Source: Kwoniella bestiolae CBS 10118 (lineage: Eukaryota > Basidiomycota > Tremellomycetes > Tremellales > Cryptococcaceae). From it: a stretch of 64,000 nt of DNA. Shown in pieces: positions 20,801 through 34,019 of this stretch. Position numbers and translations under genes: made by a program. Numbering within the stretch: the stretch's first letter is position 1; every line of letters starts with the position of its first letter. The notes beneath the pieces were generated by a model. The model was not told the DNA's origin. It searched no databases and saw only the letters and a program-made list of their open reading frames with translations. Location of the stretch: positions 310,001-374,000 of the forward strand of contig NC_089246.1 in NCBI RefSeq assembly GCF_000512585.2, given 5' to 3'.

Positions 20801-22537
20801 TGCCCAGCTGAAGTTTCACCACCTTTCTCGTGGCCATGATCTGCTGCACACCACAGAGGCATACACACCTATCAGGTTCATAATGGAGATCAGCCTTACT
20901 CTCACTATCAGAGCATTCCTCCCAGAATATTGACGGTGGTATTCTCGAAGCAAGGAGGGATGACTCACCTCAGCAGGTAAATTATGATTCAAGCTTGTCA
21001 ATTCCGCTCTCAGCGCACTAACTCTAGCCGGCTTGGGAATGACCAACAACCTATTACTGATATCCTCCAACAACAACAAGAACCTGACTTCACTCCTGCA
21101 ATAATGGCTCCTCAACAATTGACGCTGAGCATCGACGCTGTATGTCGCTAGGATAGCTTCAGGCGGGGGAGGTCTATCGAGAGGATATAGTCTGTTGGAA
21201 TTTGCTGATCGGGATACTGGTAATTCCGGTACGGAGTAGAATGGCTGGTGGGTGGACTTGGGTGGTGTATGAGTATGAGACAGAGGTTTACTTGGTCCAG
21301 ATATCGTTTGGGGTTGGGGGAGTTGACCGAATGGGTCTGACCCTTTCCTTGGTCGTCCCTTCGCAGCTAAGGGATTAGGGGAAGGTGATCGAGATGATGA
21401 CGACAAGTTGGGTGTAGTTGAAGAATGGGAATTCTGCAGGTGAATCATCGATTGAGGATGTTGTGAGTGGGGTAGAGGTGATAATGATCTCTTGATTGTA
21501 GAGGCAGCCTGAGTTTGATTGGTATCTTCATCCTCCTCTGAATTTCCTTCTTCCTCTTCTGCTCCATTGGTATTGGACCGTTTATTCCACCTATTGGGAG
21601 ACGAGAGATCCGCTCCTCCAGATTGATCCACTTGAACCATTGATCGTCCACTTGCGTTCACCCCAATATCATCTCTCGGTCTTCTACCCTGCGTTATCGC
21701 CCAATCGCCCGCCAATTCTACTAACCCGCCCATACCGGGCGTACTGGCCAATATCACTCCCATACCCACCAATGCCGGGGGTATATGGTTATTCACTCTG
21801 ACAGCTGCGCCAGACGTTGAAGATTTCCCGATCCCACCGGCCGAGTTGGCTGATGAAGCTGTCAGAGCTAGACCTCTTGAGCTGGATGAGGGCGACATGG
21901 AGGGTGATTGGGGTAATGATCTGTATGGCGATCTGGATGGTTCGGGTGGATCTCCGAATATGATCTCATGGCATTTATGCAGGATCCGCTGGCAGATCAT
22001 GAAAGGACGGGGGTTGGTGATTCTGGATGGAGTGAGGTCTCGAAGGGCAGCTTGCATGAACCAGAATGTCTGGATATTCGATGAAAGAGTCAGCTACACA
22101 ATGCTGAATTTCATTGATTTATGAGAGGGAAGATGGGAGACTCACAAGCATGGCAGAATGCGTACTCTCCTCTGCTCTTGATAGTATGAAAGATTCCAGA
22201 GCATTCGATTGCGTAGGATAGGTCAGCAGTAGATGACTAGCATCCAGTGAGATCAAAGTCAGTCAAACCCTGTTCGAGGTGATTTGCTTGAACGGGAACA
22301 TACCATATCTGAGGCCAATAAAACTCGACTTCCTCTGGTGGCATCTTCTTCATCCTCCAGCAGAGGTAATGCGATATACCTATATTATCGGGATATGTCT
22401 TTAGGTATTGCATAGCTAGGGAGACGGAGAAGTATGGGGAGAGGAACAGTCGGAGGCTGACGGGTCAATATCAATCAGCTTGAATCCTTATTATGCTGCC
22501 AAGAAGCTGCGTGAACGTACAGTAGCGCGTGGGACAT
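17833..22537 (-). CDS. PIK1: Phosphatidylinositol 4-kinase Pik1
   Basis: Fourteen... exon blocks listed 3' to 5': 17833-17848, 17915-18086, 18183-18206, 18268-18376, 18487-18714, 18876-19029, 19098-19216, 19350-19432, 19551-20868, 20969-22069, 22146-22236, 22304-22456, 22521-22537 (13 in all); 1194 aa, phase closes. Makes PI4P at the Golgi (type III beta family). The N-terminal lipid-kinase-unique helices (LLLRLFLSPYFSVSLAMQYL) are followed by a long Ser/Pro-rich middle. The catalytic domain has RISPGDSVVLNSAERAPYL, the catalytic loop KDRHNGN (about 1046-1052) and DFG (1065-1067), and ends FQYYSQGVL. A 24-nt exon (18183-18206) was placed because only its acceptor at 18207-18208 gives ITIVELMEKNSK. 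First and last exons carry only 17 and 16 coding nt. Confidence 0.93.
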
Positions 22538-23103
22538 GTTGGATGGAGGGGATGCTAGGCTGCATCTAGCTGTTGGAGCTTGAAGGGGATTCCAGCGTCG
22601 GGGGGTGATGTGATCGATGTTGTTGAGTTGACGGAGCGTGTGGAGGGAGATTCACGTTGCGATGTCAGATGGCTCCCTCCCTTTGAGCGACAAGTCTGAG
22701 ATTGGACACGTCGCTTGTTGTCTGGCAGAGAACAGGGTGTATCTGGGGATGATCAAGTTGTAGGGATGATATATAATGTTACACGATGGATGATATGAGG
22801 ATGATAATGGTGAGACATGAAATGCATGATATGATACCAGCAAATGATGATTTCCCATTTCACCATTTCACCTTTGACGCGTACACTCACTCGGTTAACG
22901 TGGATCACAAGTACTCGAGGTTGGGGGAGCGTTCCATCTATGGCTAGGCCGTGTTATCCGATCATTCAACTCGGTATGCTTCATGCTCCTGCCAAGCTTG
23001 CAGAGACATGCAGACCATTGTGAAGAACAAAAAGTGAGACCAGTCAAGTACGGTAGTAGCGATGCACTCAGAAGAGTAATGTATAATACAACATATATGC
23101 ATA
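22538..23103. other. PIK1 upstream region
   Basis: 566 bp between the PIK1 start and the 3' end of the next minus-strand gene. No gene seen; should contain the PIK1 promoter. Confidence 0.5.
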
Positions 23104-23759
23104 TCACTTGTTACCCAGTGGTCCAAGCTCATCACCATCACCGCTATCATCACTTTCACTGGCCCCATCTCCCTCATCTCCTATCCCAAACTTACTTGTC
23201 CCCTCTTCTTCACTGATCTCTTCATCTTCTATTGGACCTTTACGCTTCCCCTTTGCTGATCTCCTATGTTTCCCGATACCCAGTATACTCGATGCTTTAC
23301 TGGGGAGATGACTCAGTGGTAATGGGTGGTTATCAGAGTAAGGGAGTGGTGTAGGTTGTTGTAGTTCTGGGATCTCTTGTAACGCATGAGTAGGGAGGGA
23401 GTCGGTAGATGCGTTATCGTGTGTGAATGTTGTTGCTGGGGGCTTTACTTGGATATCAGCAGTGATTTCACTGAAGGAGCAGTAGAGACTTACTCCGTCT
23501 TCTGAGAGTCGTATACCGGTCGGTGCTCTTGATGGAAAGCTGAAGCGTCATCGAGAGACGTGAGCTATATTTCATTTCTCCTCGCGAATTCCGAGAGGAG
23601 ACTGTAAGCTCACTGGAGAGGTAGAGATGTCTGTTGTTCGCTATGACCCCTCCTACGCCAGTATATATATCCTCCACAAGCCATCATGATCAACAGTAGT
23701 GGGAAGAAGTAAGAGAATGGGGAAGGTGGTTGATCGCTCTCATCTCGTGTGATGATCAT
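23104..23759 (-). CDS. Single-pass membrane protein with acidic tail
   Basis: Two exons, 23104-23539 and 23614-23759; 193 aa. Residues 20-34 form a hydrophobic helix (YFFPLLLIMMACGGYIYW) followed by RRRG, giving a short N-terminal exposed part and a cytosolic C-terminus by the positive-inside rule. Next comes a conserved-looking APTGIRLSEDGVSLYC. The tail is Ser/Pro-rich with a basic patch (KHRRSAKGKRKG) and then acidic repeats of Glu, Ser and Asp. The intron (GTGAGC donor, 74 nt) was set by keeping GVSLYCSFSEI in frame; the GTAAGT inside exon 2 is therefore read as coding. I do not recognise the family. It diverges from the carrier gene. Confidence 0.65.
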
Positions 23760-24142
23760 CTTTTCACTCCTCTCCTTCTTTCACCTGATCAGAGATGCTT
23801 GTCTTGTTATATGTGCTTGTTGGTGACTGATGCGTTGGACATATAGTCAAGTAGTCAATGCATGAACATCTATCATCTTCGCAACTTTCTAGTCATAGCT
23901 GGAATTGTCCACGTGGCAATGACATACTACCTCATATATCAATTCGACGCGATCACCGAAATATACCATTGTGCAAGTTAACGTTACTTCTTTCTTCGTC
24001 TACCAACCTATCTATCCTTTTCTTCTTCTCATTCCATCTGTTCATTCTCACCATCATATCCACTCATTCCTACATACACTCACCCACGTCCATATACTGG
24101 ACCATACATACTATCCAAGACGTATCAACACGAACATAGGGC
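23760..24142. promoter_or_regulatory. Bidirectional intergenic region
   Basis: 383 bp between two divergent starts. Pyrimidine-rich on the plus strand just before 24143 (tcttc and tcaccat runs), a usual fungal leader feature. No specific site identified. Confidence 0.4.
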
Positions 24143-26221
24143 ATGACGGCTGATAGGTGAGTCTACTTTCCCATATCTCCGGCAATTCCGGCTTTCTTCT
24201 ATTGTCGATCGTATATTCGCTGATGAGAATGAACAACAAATGATCAGCCGTCAGGCTCCTTATGATGGGCCTTGGACTAGACGAGCTAGACTGACTGACG
24301 AGTGGCTGAGTCGTAAGTGCAACTCACCCCTATACAATCAAACACAAGCTGATCAGTCGTGTATATTGCAGAGCATAAAGTGGTTAGTGGATCTCTTGCT
24401 CCCGATGAACAAAGAAGTGCTGCCTCCTATATTGGCATTTGAAATGCTTACATCTAGTCTAATCTGCTATAGGTTGTATCGGCCACTACTGCATCGTTAT
24501 TATCGACTTTTGCGGGCTTTCCGCTAGACTCGCTCAAATCTCGATTACAATCCAGCCGAGAGAATGTGTCGATACCCAGATTAGCAGCAGAGGTAGTAAA
24601 GGAAGAAGGTATAGGCGGGTGAGTTGTTTCTGATCAACCTGGTGTCTCAGGATGGTGCTGACTTCCTTAATGCATAGGTTATGGAGAGGGTTCCCGTAAG
24701 CTAACTCTTTTGCTGTCACCAGTCGTTTCAGTCGCAAACCTCATGAAGCTAACACTCTGAGATATAATTTAGACTACCTCTTATAACGATCTCGATAGTC
24801 CGTACGATATCATTCACCATCTACACCTCCACCAAACGTATACTCAACTCCGTACCATCGACATCGTCCTCAGGCACATCATCAGAAGGCCAACAACCCT
24901 GGCTAGATCTCAAACTTGGATTGTTCACTCGGGATACCGCGTCTGATATAGCTGTTACCAGTTGGTTGGCGGGTGCGGCGAGTGGGTCGGTGGTTTGTGT
25001 TGGATCTGCGCCTTTTGAGCTGGTCAAGGTGAGCTGGGGTACTTCCTTATGATTCTATCGTAATGTCTCGTTGTTCGGAATCATCATGAAAATCAGATCA
25101 TACCATTCTCGTCTTCCCCTCAACTGCACTTTCATGTGATCTATTGCTCCTTCGCTAATCCCGTGGCCCACAGGTCCGACGTCAACTAGAGTACCAAATC
25201 TACCGTGACACCCACCCAGAGCTCTATCGCCCTAACCCCCCTCCCTCTGCCGGTGCATCTCTCCCCACTAACCCTACACCCGCTCCGAAAGCTCCAGCAT
25301 TCGTCCCTCCAACAACCATTCAAGCAGTCAAGCTCATAATCAACTCCTCAGGGTATAGGGGACTATATACAGGCTGGAGATTACATTTCATCCGAGATAC
25401 TCTTGGTACAGCCCTGTATTTCGCAGAATACGATGTCATGCGATATCATCTCGGTAGATCAAAATCCCCCTCTCAAGGAGGGGAGGGAGGAGATATAGGA
25501 AGTGGAGCGAAGGCTGAGATTCAAGGGGATGTACCGAATTGGGCGAAGGGGATCCTACCAAAGAGTATGATTCCGTTTGTTTGTGGGAGTTTGGCGGGGG
25601 TGAGCAGTTGGGCGTTGATTTATCCTGTTGATGTGAGTGTGTTTTAAGGATTGAACGGGTCGTGATGGTTGATGACTGATGTTATGTGGTGTGATCATCT
25701 GTATAGGCTATCAAGGTAAGCTATTGTTATCTCTCTTGGACTACCACTTGATAAAGTCCATGGAGAATTTCTTGGACATTTGACAGCTTCATTCTCAATA
25801 TGTGTAGACACAGTCCTGTTCAGACGTAGAATTCTGACTGAAGCCTTTTCGTTTTTTTTCCGATATACAGACAAAAGCCCAACAAAGGGGACTATCAGGC
25901 CTCGAACCTCGTACCCCCTGGGTCCAACTCAAGAGATTGGTAAGGGGAACAGATAAGACCAACCCCAAACCCTGGTTAATGGGTATCGCGAGGCTATACA
26001 GAGGGTGAGTACAATGGGCTGCTCAGCTTCAATAATGCGATACCTCTCATATCGACGACGTTAGCTGATCTTGTTGAGATGTATCTAGCCTGGGTGTATC
26101 GATGATTCGGTCGATGCTCACTCATGGGCTATTGTGGACGATCGTAGATGCTGCGGGGAATTGGATAGAGACTAAACCTTTTGAAAGGCTTGCGAGAGCG
26201 ACTTCGGGTGAACTCAAGTAG
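24143..26221 (+). CDS. Mitochondrial carrier family protein (SLC25)
   Basis: Exons 24143-24156, 24248-24312, 24372-24382, 24473-24618, 24678-24695, 24773-25028, 25174-25632, 25707-25715, 25871-26004, 26089-26221; 414 aa. Three repeats with the carrier signature are visible: PLDSLKSR, PFELVKVR and PVDAIKTK, each opening the loop after an odd-numbered helix. GLWRGFPLPL, YRGLYTGWRLHFIRD and LYRGLGVSMIRS give the matching G-x-x-x-G ends. Such carriers exchange metabolites across the inner mitochondrial membrane; the substrate cannot be told by eye. Extra hydrophilic loops (Ser-rich near residue 120, Pro-rich near 195) make it longer than the usual 300 aa. Exons of 11, 18 and 9 nt are needed to keep the frame. 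Confidence 0.88.
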
Positions 26222-26901
26222 CGGTCCTGGCAAGCGCACATATCAACTTGTTTGTCAGGTCAGCTCGTGTGGTTGAGATATAGATCGAAAATACGCCGAA
26301 AGATCGGACGACCGATCGATTGATTGATTGATTCATTGATTCATTCGACGAAAAGGGCACAGTCGGCGATCGGACGCGTATGGGAACCGGACAGGACCCA
26401 TCCACATCGATATCAGCTTTAGCAAAGAGGTAAAGCGGGAAGAAGCAAACCTGACAGAATGCGGAACTGGAAATTAGACTTGAGAGAAGAAACTAATAAG
26501 GAACAAAGGCTGAAAGTGACAACTATGTCCACGCTTGACTAGGGATATCTTGTAGCTAGTATTGGTTCGTCGCATCCTCATCTTCATAATCATTATCATT
26601 ATCAACTCATATCGCATAATCAACACAGATGTGTATAATATAGAATATATAAAGTAAAGTAAGTAGCTCATAATGCACCTTGCACCTTGCACCTTGCACC
26701 TTGCACGTTACACCCGGCACCTTGCATACAGCTACAAATGATTATGCATCAAAGTGTGCACCATGTGTGTAAGTTCTTTTGTATATACAACTAACCACTG
26801 CTTTATATGCTATATGATTGTACTGCGGCATCCATCAGATCGAATCCAGATGGCTCTATTTGATCATATCTCAGCTGTTCCTAGATCGTTATGTGTGTAC
26901 C
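26222..26901. other. Convergent spacer with short tandem repeats
   Basis: 680 bp between two converging 3' ends. It holds a TTGA/TTCA-type repeat (26316-26347) and a 7-nt repeat (26675-26705). AT-rich elsewhere, as expected for terminators. No gene. Confidence 0.5.
26675..26705. repeat. Four-copy 7-nt tandem repeat (caccttg)
   Basis: gcaccttgcaccttgcacc and onward: the unit caccttg repeats about four times in a row, with a near copy 10 bp later. A simple microsatellite in a 3' spacer. Confidence 0.85.
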
Positions 26902-29331
26902 CTACAGCTGCTCCTCCTGCCAAGTAGTCTCGCTCCACTCCTTCGTACCCATCTGACTCAACCTACTAACGCACCTAGCAAACGCGAATAGCTCCTCGTC
27001 GCCCTGGAATATCGATGATGCACCAATATCGCTTGATGTCAGGCCGAGCTCTTCCATCACTATTCGTTTGAACAAAAGCATGTGTTAGATGGGATCATGT
27101 TTGTACCCAAACCCAAAGCGAGAAAGAGAAAGAGGGAAAGAGAAAGAGAAGAGGAAGAGTGACATACCACTCTTCATATGTTCGTCTTCGGCTGCTTGAC
27201 CGTGTTTGTCCGAGAATATCTGGAAGATTGGTACTTCGGAGGAAATGAATATCTTGGTCCGGTTTTCGTAGCATGCTAGGGTGGGATTTATGCAGTCAGC
27301 TTTGGGACTCAAACACCATCATTAGGATAAGTACCCTCCACCCTCCATACGCGCAACAAAGTCTATCCTGAGTCACCCCCACCCCTCAAATAACTTGATC
27401 TCTATCCCTGCGATTCACCTCAACGTCCAATCCACCTCCCCCATCCCTCACATAACGACAAACAACTCACCATCAATAAACGTGATAAACCTCCTCGCCT
27501 GATCCCTCTCACTAAGCCCCAACTTAGGTACATTCTCCACAAATAGCGTCCCGAACCTCCCCGTCACCTCCAAATAGTCAGCAGCGGATAACGGTCGATT
27601 ACACAGATCGTCAAAACTGAATCGCGCGATTGACCCGGACGATTCGGGTACAACGAGGTTCCGACCCCAAAGGGGGATTTGCTTGTTGTGTGTGATTTCT
27701 GTGGAGATGGGGTCGGCGGAGCATAGGGAGTGGAAGAGCTTGGTCATTTCGGATTGGACAGGGGGGGTGAGAGGGGAGAAATAGACTTTGGATAGGGCTC
27801 GGGGGATTTTCCTGTAGTCTGTTGTATATCATGGGGTAGTCAGCAAGACTGGTATCTTGCATTCCATATTAAATCTGTTATTCGGATCAAATCATTTGTC
27901 GATGAATTGTTAAGTACCGGTGTGATGTGATGTGGTATCGAGCAAGGTAGGAAAGAGCATTGTACCACCCACCCGTTCCTGAATCCAGATCAACCACCTC
28001 GAACCTCTCTTTTATCAGTTCTATGGCTGGTATAAATGATTCTCTCTGTAGGCCATTGATGTACAGCTCATCAGGATGACGACTACGGCGGAAGAAGTCG
28101 GGGGATCAGCTGATGATCCACCGAAATCGAGGAGGAACGGCTACTTCGGGTTACACTCACTTAGACGTCATCACACAAACCACACCGTATGACATGAGCC
28201 TCTCTAGTAACTGTCGAAGGATCATGGCCGTTACTATATCTGTGACCTGAAAGAGTTGAGACAGTCAGCGACAGCTACAGTGGCATTCTCCTATCATGAT
28301 CGTTCATACTCCCATTCCCTTTCCTTCACTTTTACACCGAAGATGAATCTCAACACCGGCGGTTCTCCATTCCCATTCAACCCTATTCCTGATCCAAACT
28401 CCACAATCTGCTCTTCTGTCTCCATATAACGCAGCAATCTACACTCACCTGGAACTCATCAAAACACAGCACCCTCCCCTCCTCGGCCAAACTCCTAGCA
28501 ACCTCAGGCATAGCGTCCTTCTTCCCCAAACCCTGCATTTGATACTTCTTAGTCACCGCATGCTGCCGCTGAAGCACATCAAGCATGAACGAATGGAAAT
28601 GTATCCTGGTCGATCCATACCCTCCTTCCTTAGTAGATTTGAATTGGGAAGGTAGGGTCGAGTGGAATAGGTCCATTAGCATGGTTTTGCCTGTTCCGAC
28701 TGAACCGTATAGGTATAGTCCTTTGGGTACTTTGTCGAGGGGGATGGAGGGGGGGTGAGAGGTGGGGTGATGGCCTAGGAGACGGGAGAGCTTTGTATGG
28801 AACATGAGATCAGTCTTGTCTCATGGCTTCCGCGAGGGTGATAATGTCTCATTGAGAAGGTGGGAAGGGATGGACAGATGACCTTGGGTAGAGTAGATGA
28901 AAGACTTACAAATCCGCCTGATTGCTTGACTTCCTCTGGTAGGGCTCCAGGATCATAGTGTTCCAAATCCTTCCACAGCCTGTGCAGCTTTTTGATTATC
29001 TCCTTCTGACTTGGATCTTCTCTCAACACTTTATCCTGTATCAAATGCGTATACCTCGTCATAGGGTCTAAACGGTAGCTCAGCTAAGTGATCTGGGGTT
29101 GTATAGCAGCTGGGACTTACCTTTGAATGACGCCCTAGCTTCTGCTGCGTGGGTAGATAGTGTATGAGGAGGCGAGACATGTTCGTTCTTCCGTCTTGTC
29201 GTTGTATGTAGACTATACCGCTGAGCTGGATTGATACTGACAGGCCGGAGATAAAAACGAGCTGGTCCGGATAAGAGTCTTGCTGGTCTTGGTAAGGCTG
29301 CTCTTGCAGCTAGAATAGTTCGGTGAGGCAT
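26902..29331 (-). CDS. AFG1: AFG1/LACE1-type mitochondrial ATPase
   Basis: Exons (3' to 5') 26902-27059, 27168-27275, 27471-27818, 27973-28082, 28161-28246, 28449-28790, 28910-29067, 29121-29331; 506 aa, phase closes. AFG1 is a mitochondrial inner-membrane P-loop ATPase linked to turnover of cytochrome oxidase subunits; ZapE is the bacterial relative. Visible: an Arg/Ala-rich, acid-free N-terminus typical of a mitochondrial presequence; Walker A GSVGTGKT (152-159); Walker B VLCFDEFQ (230-237); a TSNRHPDELY sensor region; and the family end FISSEVPIFQIF and SRLSQMGT. It shares a 442-bp divergent promoter with the kinesin gene. Confidence 0.93.
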
Positions 29332-29773
29332 GATGTGGTTTGTACACTGCGATGTTGTTTATGTGGTCCTGCCAAGCGGGAGTTGGTCCTCCTCGTATGA
29401 ATGTATCACAAGTTCAAATTTGGACAGAAAGCAAAATCAATGATGACGCCGTTGTAAATGTCTCTTGATAGTTGGCCGAGTGGATGGTATAATCTTCGGT
29501 AACCTATTTATCACTTTTAAACCGGGCAATTTGCAAGCATAAAATGTAAAATGCCACATTCAGCTGATGCCACGTTGACCTACGTAATTACGGCACCCAC
29601 TTAACATTGTTAGAGATGGAAAGATGTAAACAAACAAATACAAACACGCGACTGGCTTTCCACTTTCGACAATCATCATCCACCATCATCATTCAACTTA
29701 TATCTTTGACATACAAACATCAACACTGGCTCATCTCACTGATACTGACAGAACAAGTAGGAGCCAGAGCAAG
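29332..29773. promoter_or_regulatory. Divergent promoter of AFG1 and kinesin-5
   Basis: 442 bp between opposing starts. No further site assigned. Confidence 0.45.
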
Positions 29774-32700
29774 ATGTCGCGAAGGCCGACTTCCACTCGA
29801 GGGGGTATATCCCGGACGGCCTCGTCAGCGTCCATCTCTATGCCTCCCCCTTCCAGAATACCCAATCGGCCTCCATCTGTCATCTCTCAATCTACCGCAT
29901 CCCAGAGGGATCATCAGGATGGATCAGAGAGTAGATCAAGTAGTCCGTCTAGGCGATCGAGAAAGCCCAGTGGTCAGAGTGTGAAGGGGAAGGAAGTCTC
30001 GAATGGGAATGATAGTGGGGAGATCAATATACAGGTGGTAGTGAGGTGTCGGTGGGTATTGAGCATACTTCACACACCTTCCTTTTCCCAAAACTTCCTT
30101 GTAAATTCTGCACCGATGCTGATAGTCCGGTTTCAACGGCAGAGGTCGATCATCTCAGGAAGTATCATCCGCCTCCCCTATCATAACCTCGACCTCCGGA
30201 GCCATATCCAAAGCAATAACCGTTGAAACCACCCCTCTAACTTCCTCCTCGCTCGCATCGTTCACCACGGCCGCTTCGTACGGTGGATCACATCAACCCA
30301 TGACTAAGACATACCCATTTGATAAAGTGTTCGGACCGGAGGCGGATCAAACGATGATTTTCAATGAAGTCGCCGATGGGATGTTGGACGAGGTATTGGC
30401 GGGGTACAATTGTACGATCTTCGCTTATGGGCAAACTGGAACGGGTAAGACGTGAGTCACTCCACCTATTACACCTTAGTCTGAACCCATTCTGATCTTT
30501 TCCAGTATTATCACTGTCAAGGAGTGAACTGTGACTGATTGCTAAGCTATAATCATCCGGTATAGGTATACAATGCAAGGTGACCTCGAATTAACTCCCC
30601 TCCTCGCACCAAAGTCAACAGCCGGTATCGTCCCTCGAGTGCTACATCGTCTTTTCTCTGTCCTCGAATCAACACCCAATACCGAATTCTCTGTCAAATG
30701 CTCATATGTAGAACTGTACAACGAAGAACTACGTGATCTCCTGGCTACAGAATATAAAGGAGAAGCGTCGGGAAATGCTGGTCTCAAGTTATACGAAGAT
30801 GGCAAGAAAGGAGTCAACATACAAGGATTAGAAGAAACTGGTGTTAGAAATTTGAAAGAAGCGTTAAACATGTTAGAAAAGGGTGTGAAGCGACGACAAA
30901 CAGCAGAAACCAAGATGAACACGGAATCTTCGAGATCACACACTATATTCTCCATTACTGTCCATGTGAAAGAAAGCTCAATAGCCAGAGGCGGAGAAGA
31001 TCTATTGAGAATTGGGAAATTCAACTTGGTCGATCTAGCTGGGTCAGAAGCTATCGGACGATCGGGAGCTACGGATAAAAGAGCAAGAGAAGCAGGTATG
31101 ATCAACCAGTCGCTCCTTACACTCGGTCGAGTGATCTCAGCATTGGTAGAAAAAGGTTCGCATATCCCATATCGGGAATCCAAATTGACAAGATTACTTC
31201 AAGATTCTCTCGGAGGAAGAACCAAAACTTGTATAGTAGCTACTGTCTCACCTACAAGGTCTAACATGGAGGAAACCCTCTCGACGCTGGATTATGCGAT
31301 CCGAGCGAAATCCATCAGAAATCGACCTGAGGTCAATGCCCATCTGACCAAAACGGGATTATTGAAGGAATACGTAGGGGATATAGAGAGGTTGAAGAAT
31401 GAGTTGATGGCTGCGAGAGAGAAGAATGGGATCTACATACCTGAAGAACAATGGAGGGAGATGCAGGAATTGCAGACCAGGCAGAAATCAGATTATGAAG
31501 AGGCGAAATTGAAAGCTGGAATTATAGAGGTGGAACTGCAGACTAGGAAGAAGGAGTTTGATGAGATCACGTCTAGGTTTATTGCTACCAGTGAAGAGTT
31601 GGAGCAAGTCAGGGAAGCTGAGCGGCAGTTGACGGAGTTACTGGATGAGACGAAGATGGATTTGGACAGGGTGAAGGTGGAATTGGAGGAGGAAAGTGTA
31701 GTTTCGAAAGCTTATGAACGGGGGGAGGAGAGGTTGGATAGTGTTGCGATGGGGCTGAAGAAGACTGCTGAGGAGAGTGTAGGTGATGTAGGGGGATTGT
31801 TTGATAAGCTTGGTAAGTATTTCGAAAGGTGTATTCAGAAAGGATACAATGCTAACGATGTATGGACCTTTGCAGCTCGCAAGGCAAAAGTGCTTGGTTC
31901 CAATGCAGACACCGCTACCAAATTCGGAGGTGAACTTCAAGGCTTGTCCCAGGATCTTCGAGGTGGTTTGGCGGATCTGAAAGTGGTGCATGAAAGTCTA
32001 GGGAGAGATATCAAGAAGAAGATGGAATTGTTTGCTCTTCAAGGACAAGAGGTCAGCTACGTGTTGCGCTGTTAACATCTCTTGGGCGCTCAGCTGACAA
32101 CCATTTTTTTCCAGGTGTCTCAAACTGATCTACAGGATCTCGATAAATCGTTCTCGGTCTTCAATGATCTCGCCAAGAAGCTTTCTGCATCCAATGAAAA
32201 GGGCCTGAAAGAAACCTCGGAATCTAGTAAAGCGATTTTGGCGATACGTGAGGAAGTGCAGAGTAATGTCAGGGAGTGGGCGAAGGGAGTGAGCGAGAGG
32301 AGCAAGGGGATGGTGGGTGATTTGTTGGTGCATCAGCAGGAGCATCTAAATACGGTGCGTAGTTTATCTCCCTAAATAATCCCATCGATACGAATAAGAG
32401 CTGATACATCATGGTTGGCCTGTAGGTCGCATCGGTCTTGGGCTCAACAGCCGACTTGGTAGACGCAGTATTGTCCACCACCTTCTCCCATCTCCAAGTA
32501 ACCGCTTCATCAGCTATCAAATCGCGTGATCTCGCGCTTCAAGCCTCCTCGAATGAAATCTTAAGACTCCAATCTCAAAATACCTTATTGATCCAATTAT
32601 TAGCGGAGGAAAAACAGAAATCTACCCAGCTTAGAACAGAATTGATAGGTAATTTGACGAGGATGATTGAAGGTTTCACTCAGCAGCAGGATGAAAGTTG

Positions 32701-34019
32701 GTCGAATGCTATTGGGCGAGTTACGAGGGAGAACCAACTTTCCCTCGAGGGCATGGAGGAGTTCAAGGTGGTTGTGGAGAAGGATTATGTTGAGGGCGAG
32801 AAGAGAAGGAGCGAGGTGGAAAGTGATTTGGGGGTTGCGAAGGAGACGGGTCAGAGGCAGAGAGAGGCGGGTGAAGAGGTATGTCGTACATGGTTCTCAC
32901 TACCTGCCCATTCGTTGGAGCAGCCTCACTGTGTGAAGTGGCATGTGGGAGAGTGGTGCTGATGGAAGTGGTACGGTGACGTAGGCAATAAGTAACGTTC
33001 GACAAGGCCTCAAGACCAGACTTGAAGGATATGGAACACAAATTTCTCAACAAGCTGAATCGCATGTTTCGACGATAGACGGATATTGTGAGAAATTACA
33101 TAAATCAGCTACGGACGTTGCTTCGCGATCGTCCGCGAGGGGAAGGAAGAATTCGGATTTGTTAGCTGCGTTATCGAGTAATGTTCACCAGACTCATCAA
33201 GCGAGTAGGAGTAGGTTGAGTAGATTATCGGGTGAGATTGGAGAGCTGTCCTCTAGTTTGTTGGCTTCTGTGAGTTCACTTGCTTAGTCTCTCTCGGACA
33301 TTGTATGCTGTACTGTATACGAAAACTTTCGCATCATATACCGTGGATGAAATGGGGTTTCACAGAGCTGACATGATCTATTATGGTTGTAGTCTTCCAC
33401 CGCTTCAGCATCATTCACCTCATCGTTTGAAAAGGCTTCCAACACCTTACAACGCATAATGCGATCAACCGGTGAATTCTTGGAGAATGGAATATCCGAG
33501 GACGTACCCACTGGTATCACACCCAAGAAGAAGAACTGGAATGTCCCGACAGGATGGGAACGGACGGGTAGTCGAGAAGCTGTCTTGGCCAATTGGAGGA
33601 AGAGGCAGGTGGAAGGTGATTCCCCTCGTGGGAATGGTGATCTAGCTGGTCCTGAGGTGATTTTGCAGAACGGTCATATGGACATAGCGGAGAACCAGGT
33701 ATATGGAGAAATGGGAGAAGAAACGCATGAGGACCTCTCATCATCTAGAGAATCTTTGGGTCTGGGTTCGGGTCAACCGGTCTTATCCAGATCGACTTCG
33801 AGAGAACCATTACAGACTATTCAGCCGCCGAGCAAGATAAACTCGTTGTCTCAATCTCAATCTCAATCCCAGACATTACGACAACCTTCCATATCTGGCA
33901 TACCCGGGAAGGGGAAATTGTCATTACCCACCAAGAAGATGATAGAGGAACGCCCGAACGTGGTTATTCTTGGTGAGGGCGTGGGGGTCAATGTACCTAG
34001 ACGGGGAGGGAGGAGGTAG
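29774..34019 (+). CDS. CIN8: Kinesin-5 (BimC/Cut7/Cin8 class) motor
   Basis: Exons 29774-30051, 30143-30451, 30566-31812, 31876-32051, 32115-32354, 32426-32878, 32985-33269, 33393-34019; 1204 aa. Plus-end tetrameric motor that pushes spindle poles apart. Motor domain: RCRGRSS start, P-loop GQTGTGKT (about 188-195), NTESSRSH switch I, LVDLAGSE switch II (about 350), then the neck and a long coiled coil. The C-terminal BimC box is clear: TGITPKKKNWNVPTGWERT near residue 1038, with the Cdk-type TP. The intron at 31813-31875 is 63 nt, in phase and free of stops, so a retained form would add 21 residues. The tail after the box is Ser/Gln-rich and probably disordered. Confidence 0.93.

Noticed and set aside
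30542..31183. 213-codon minus-strand open frame inside the kinesin motor domain
   Set aside because: Antisense shadow of a strongly conserved exon; composition follows the codon bias of the sense frame.
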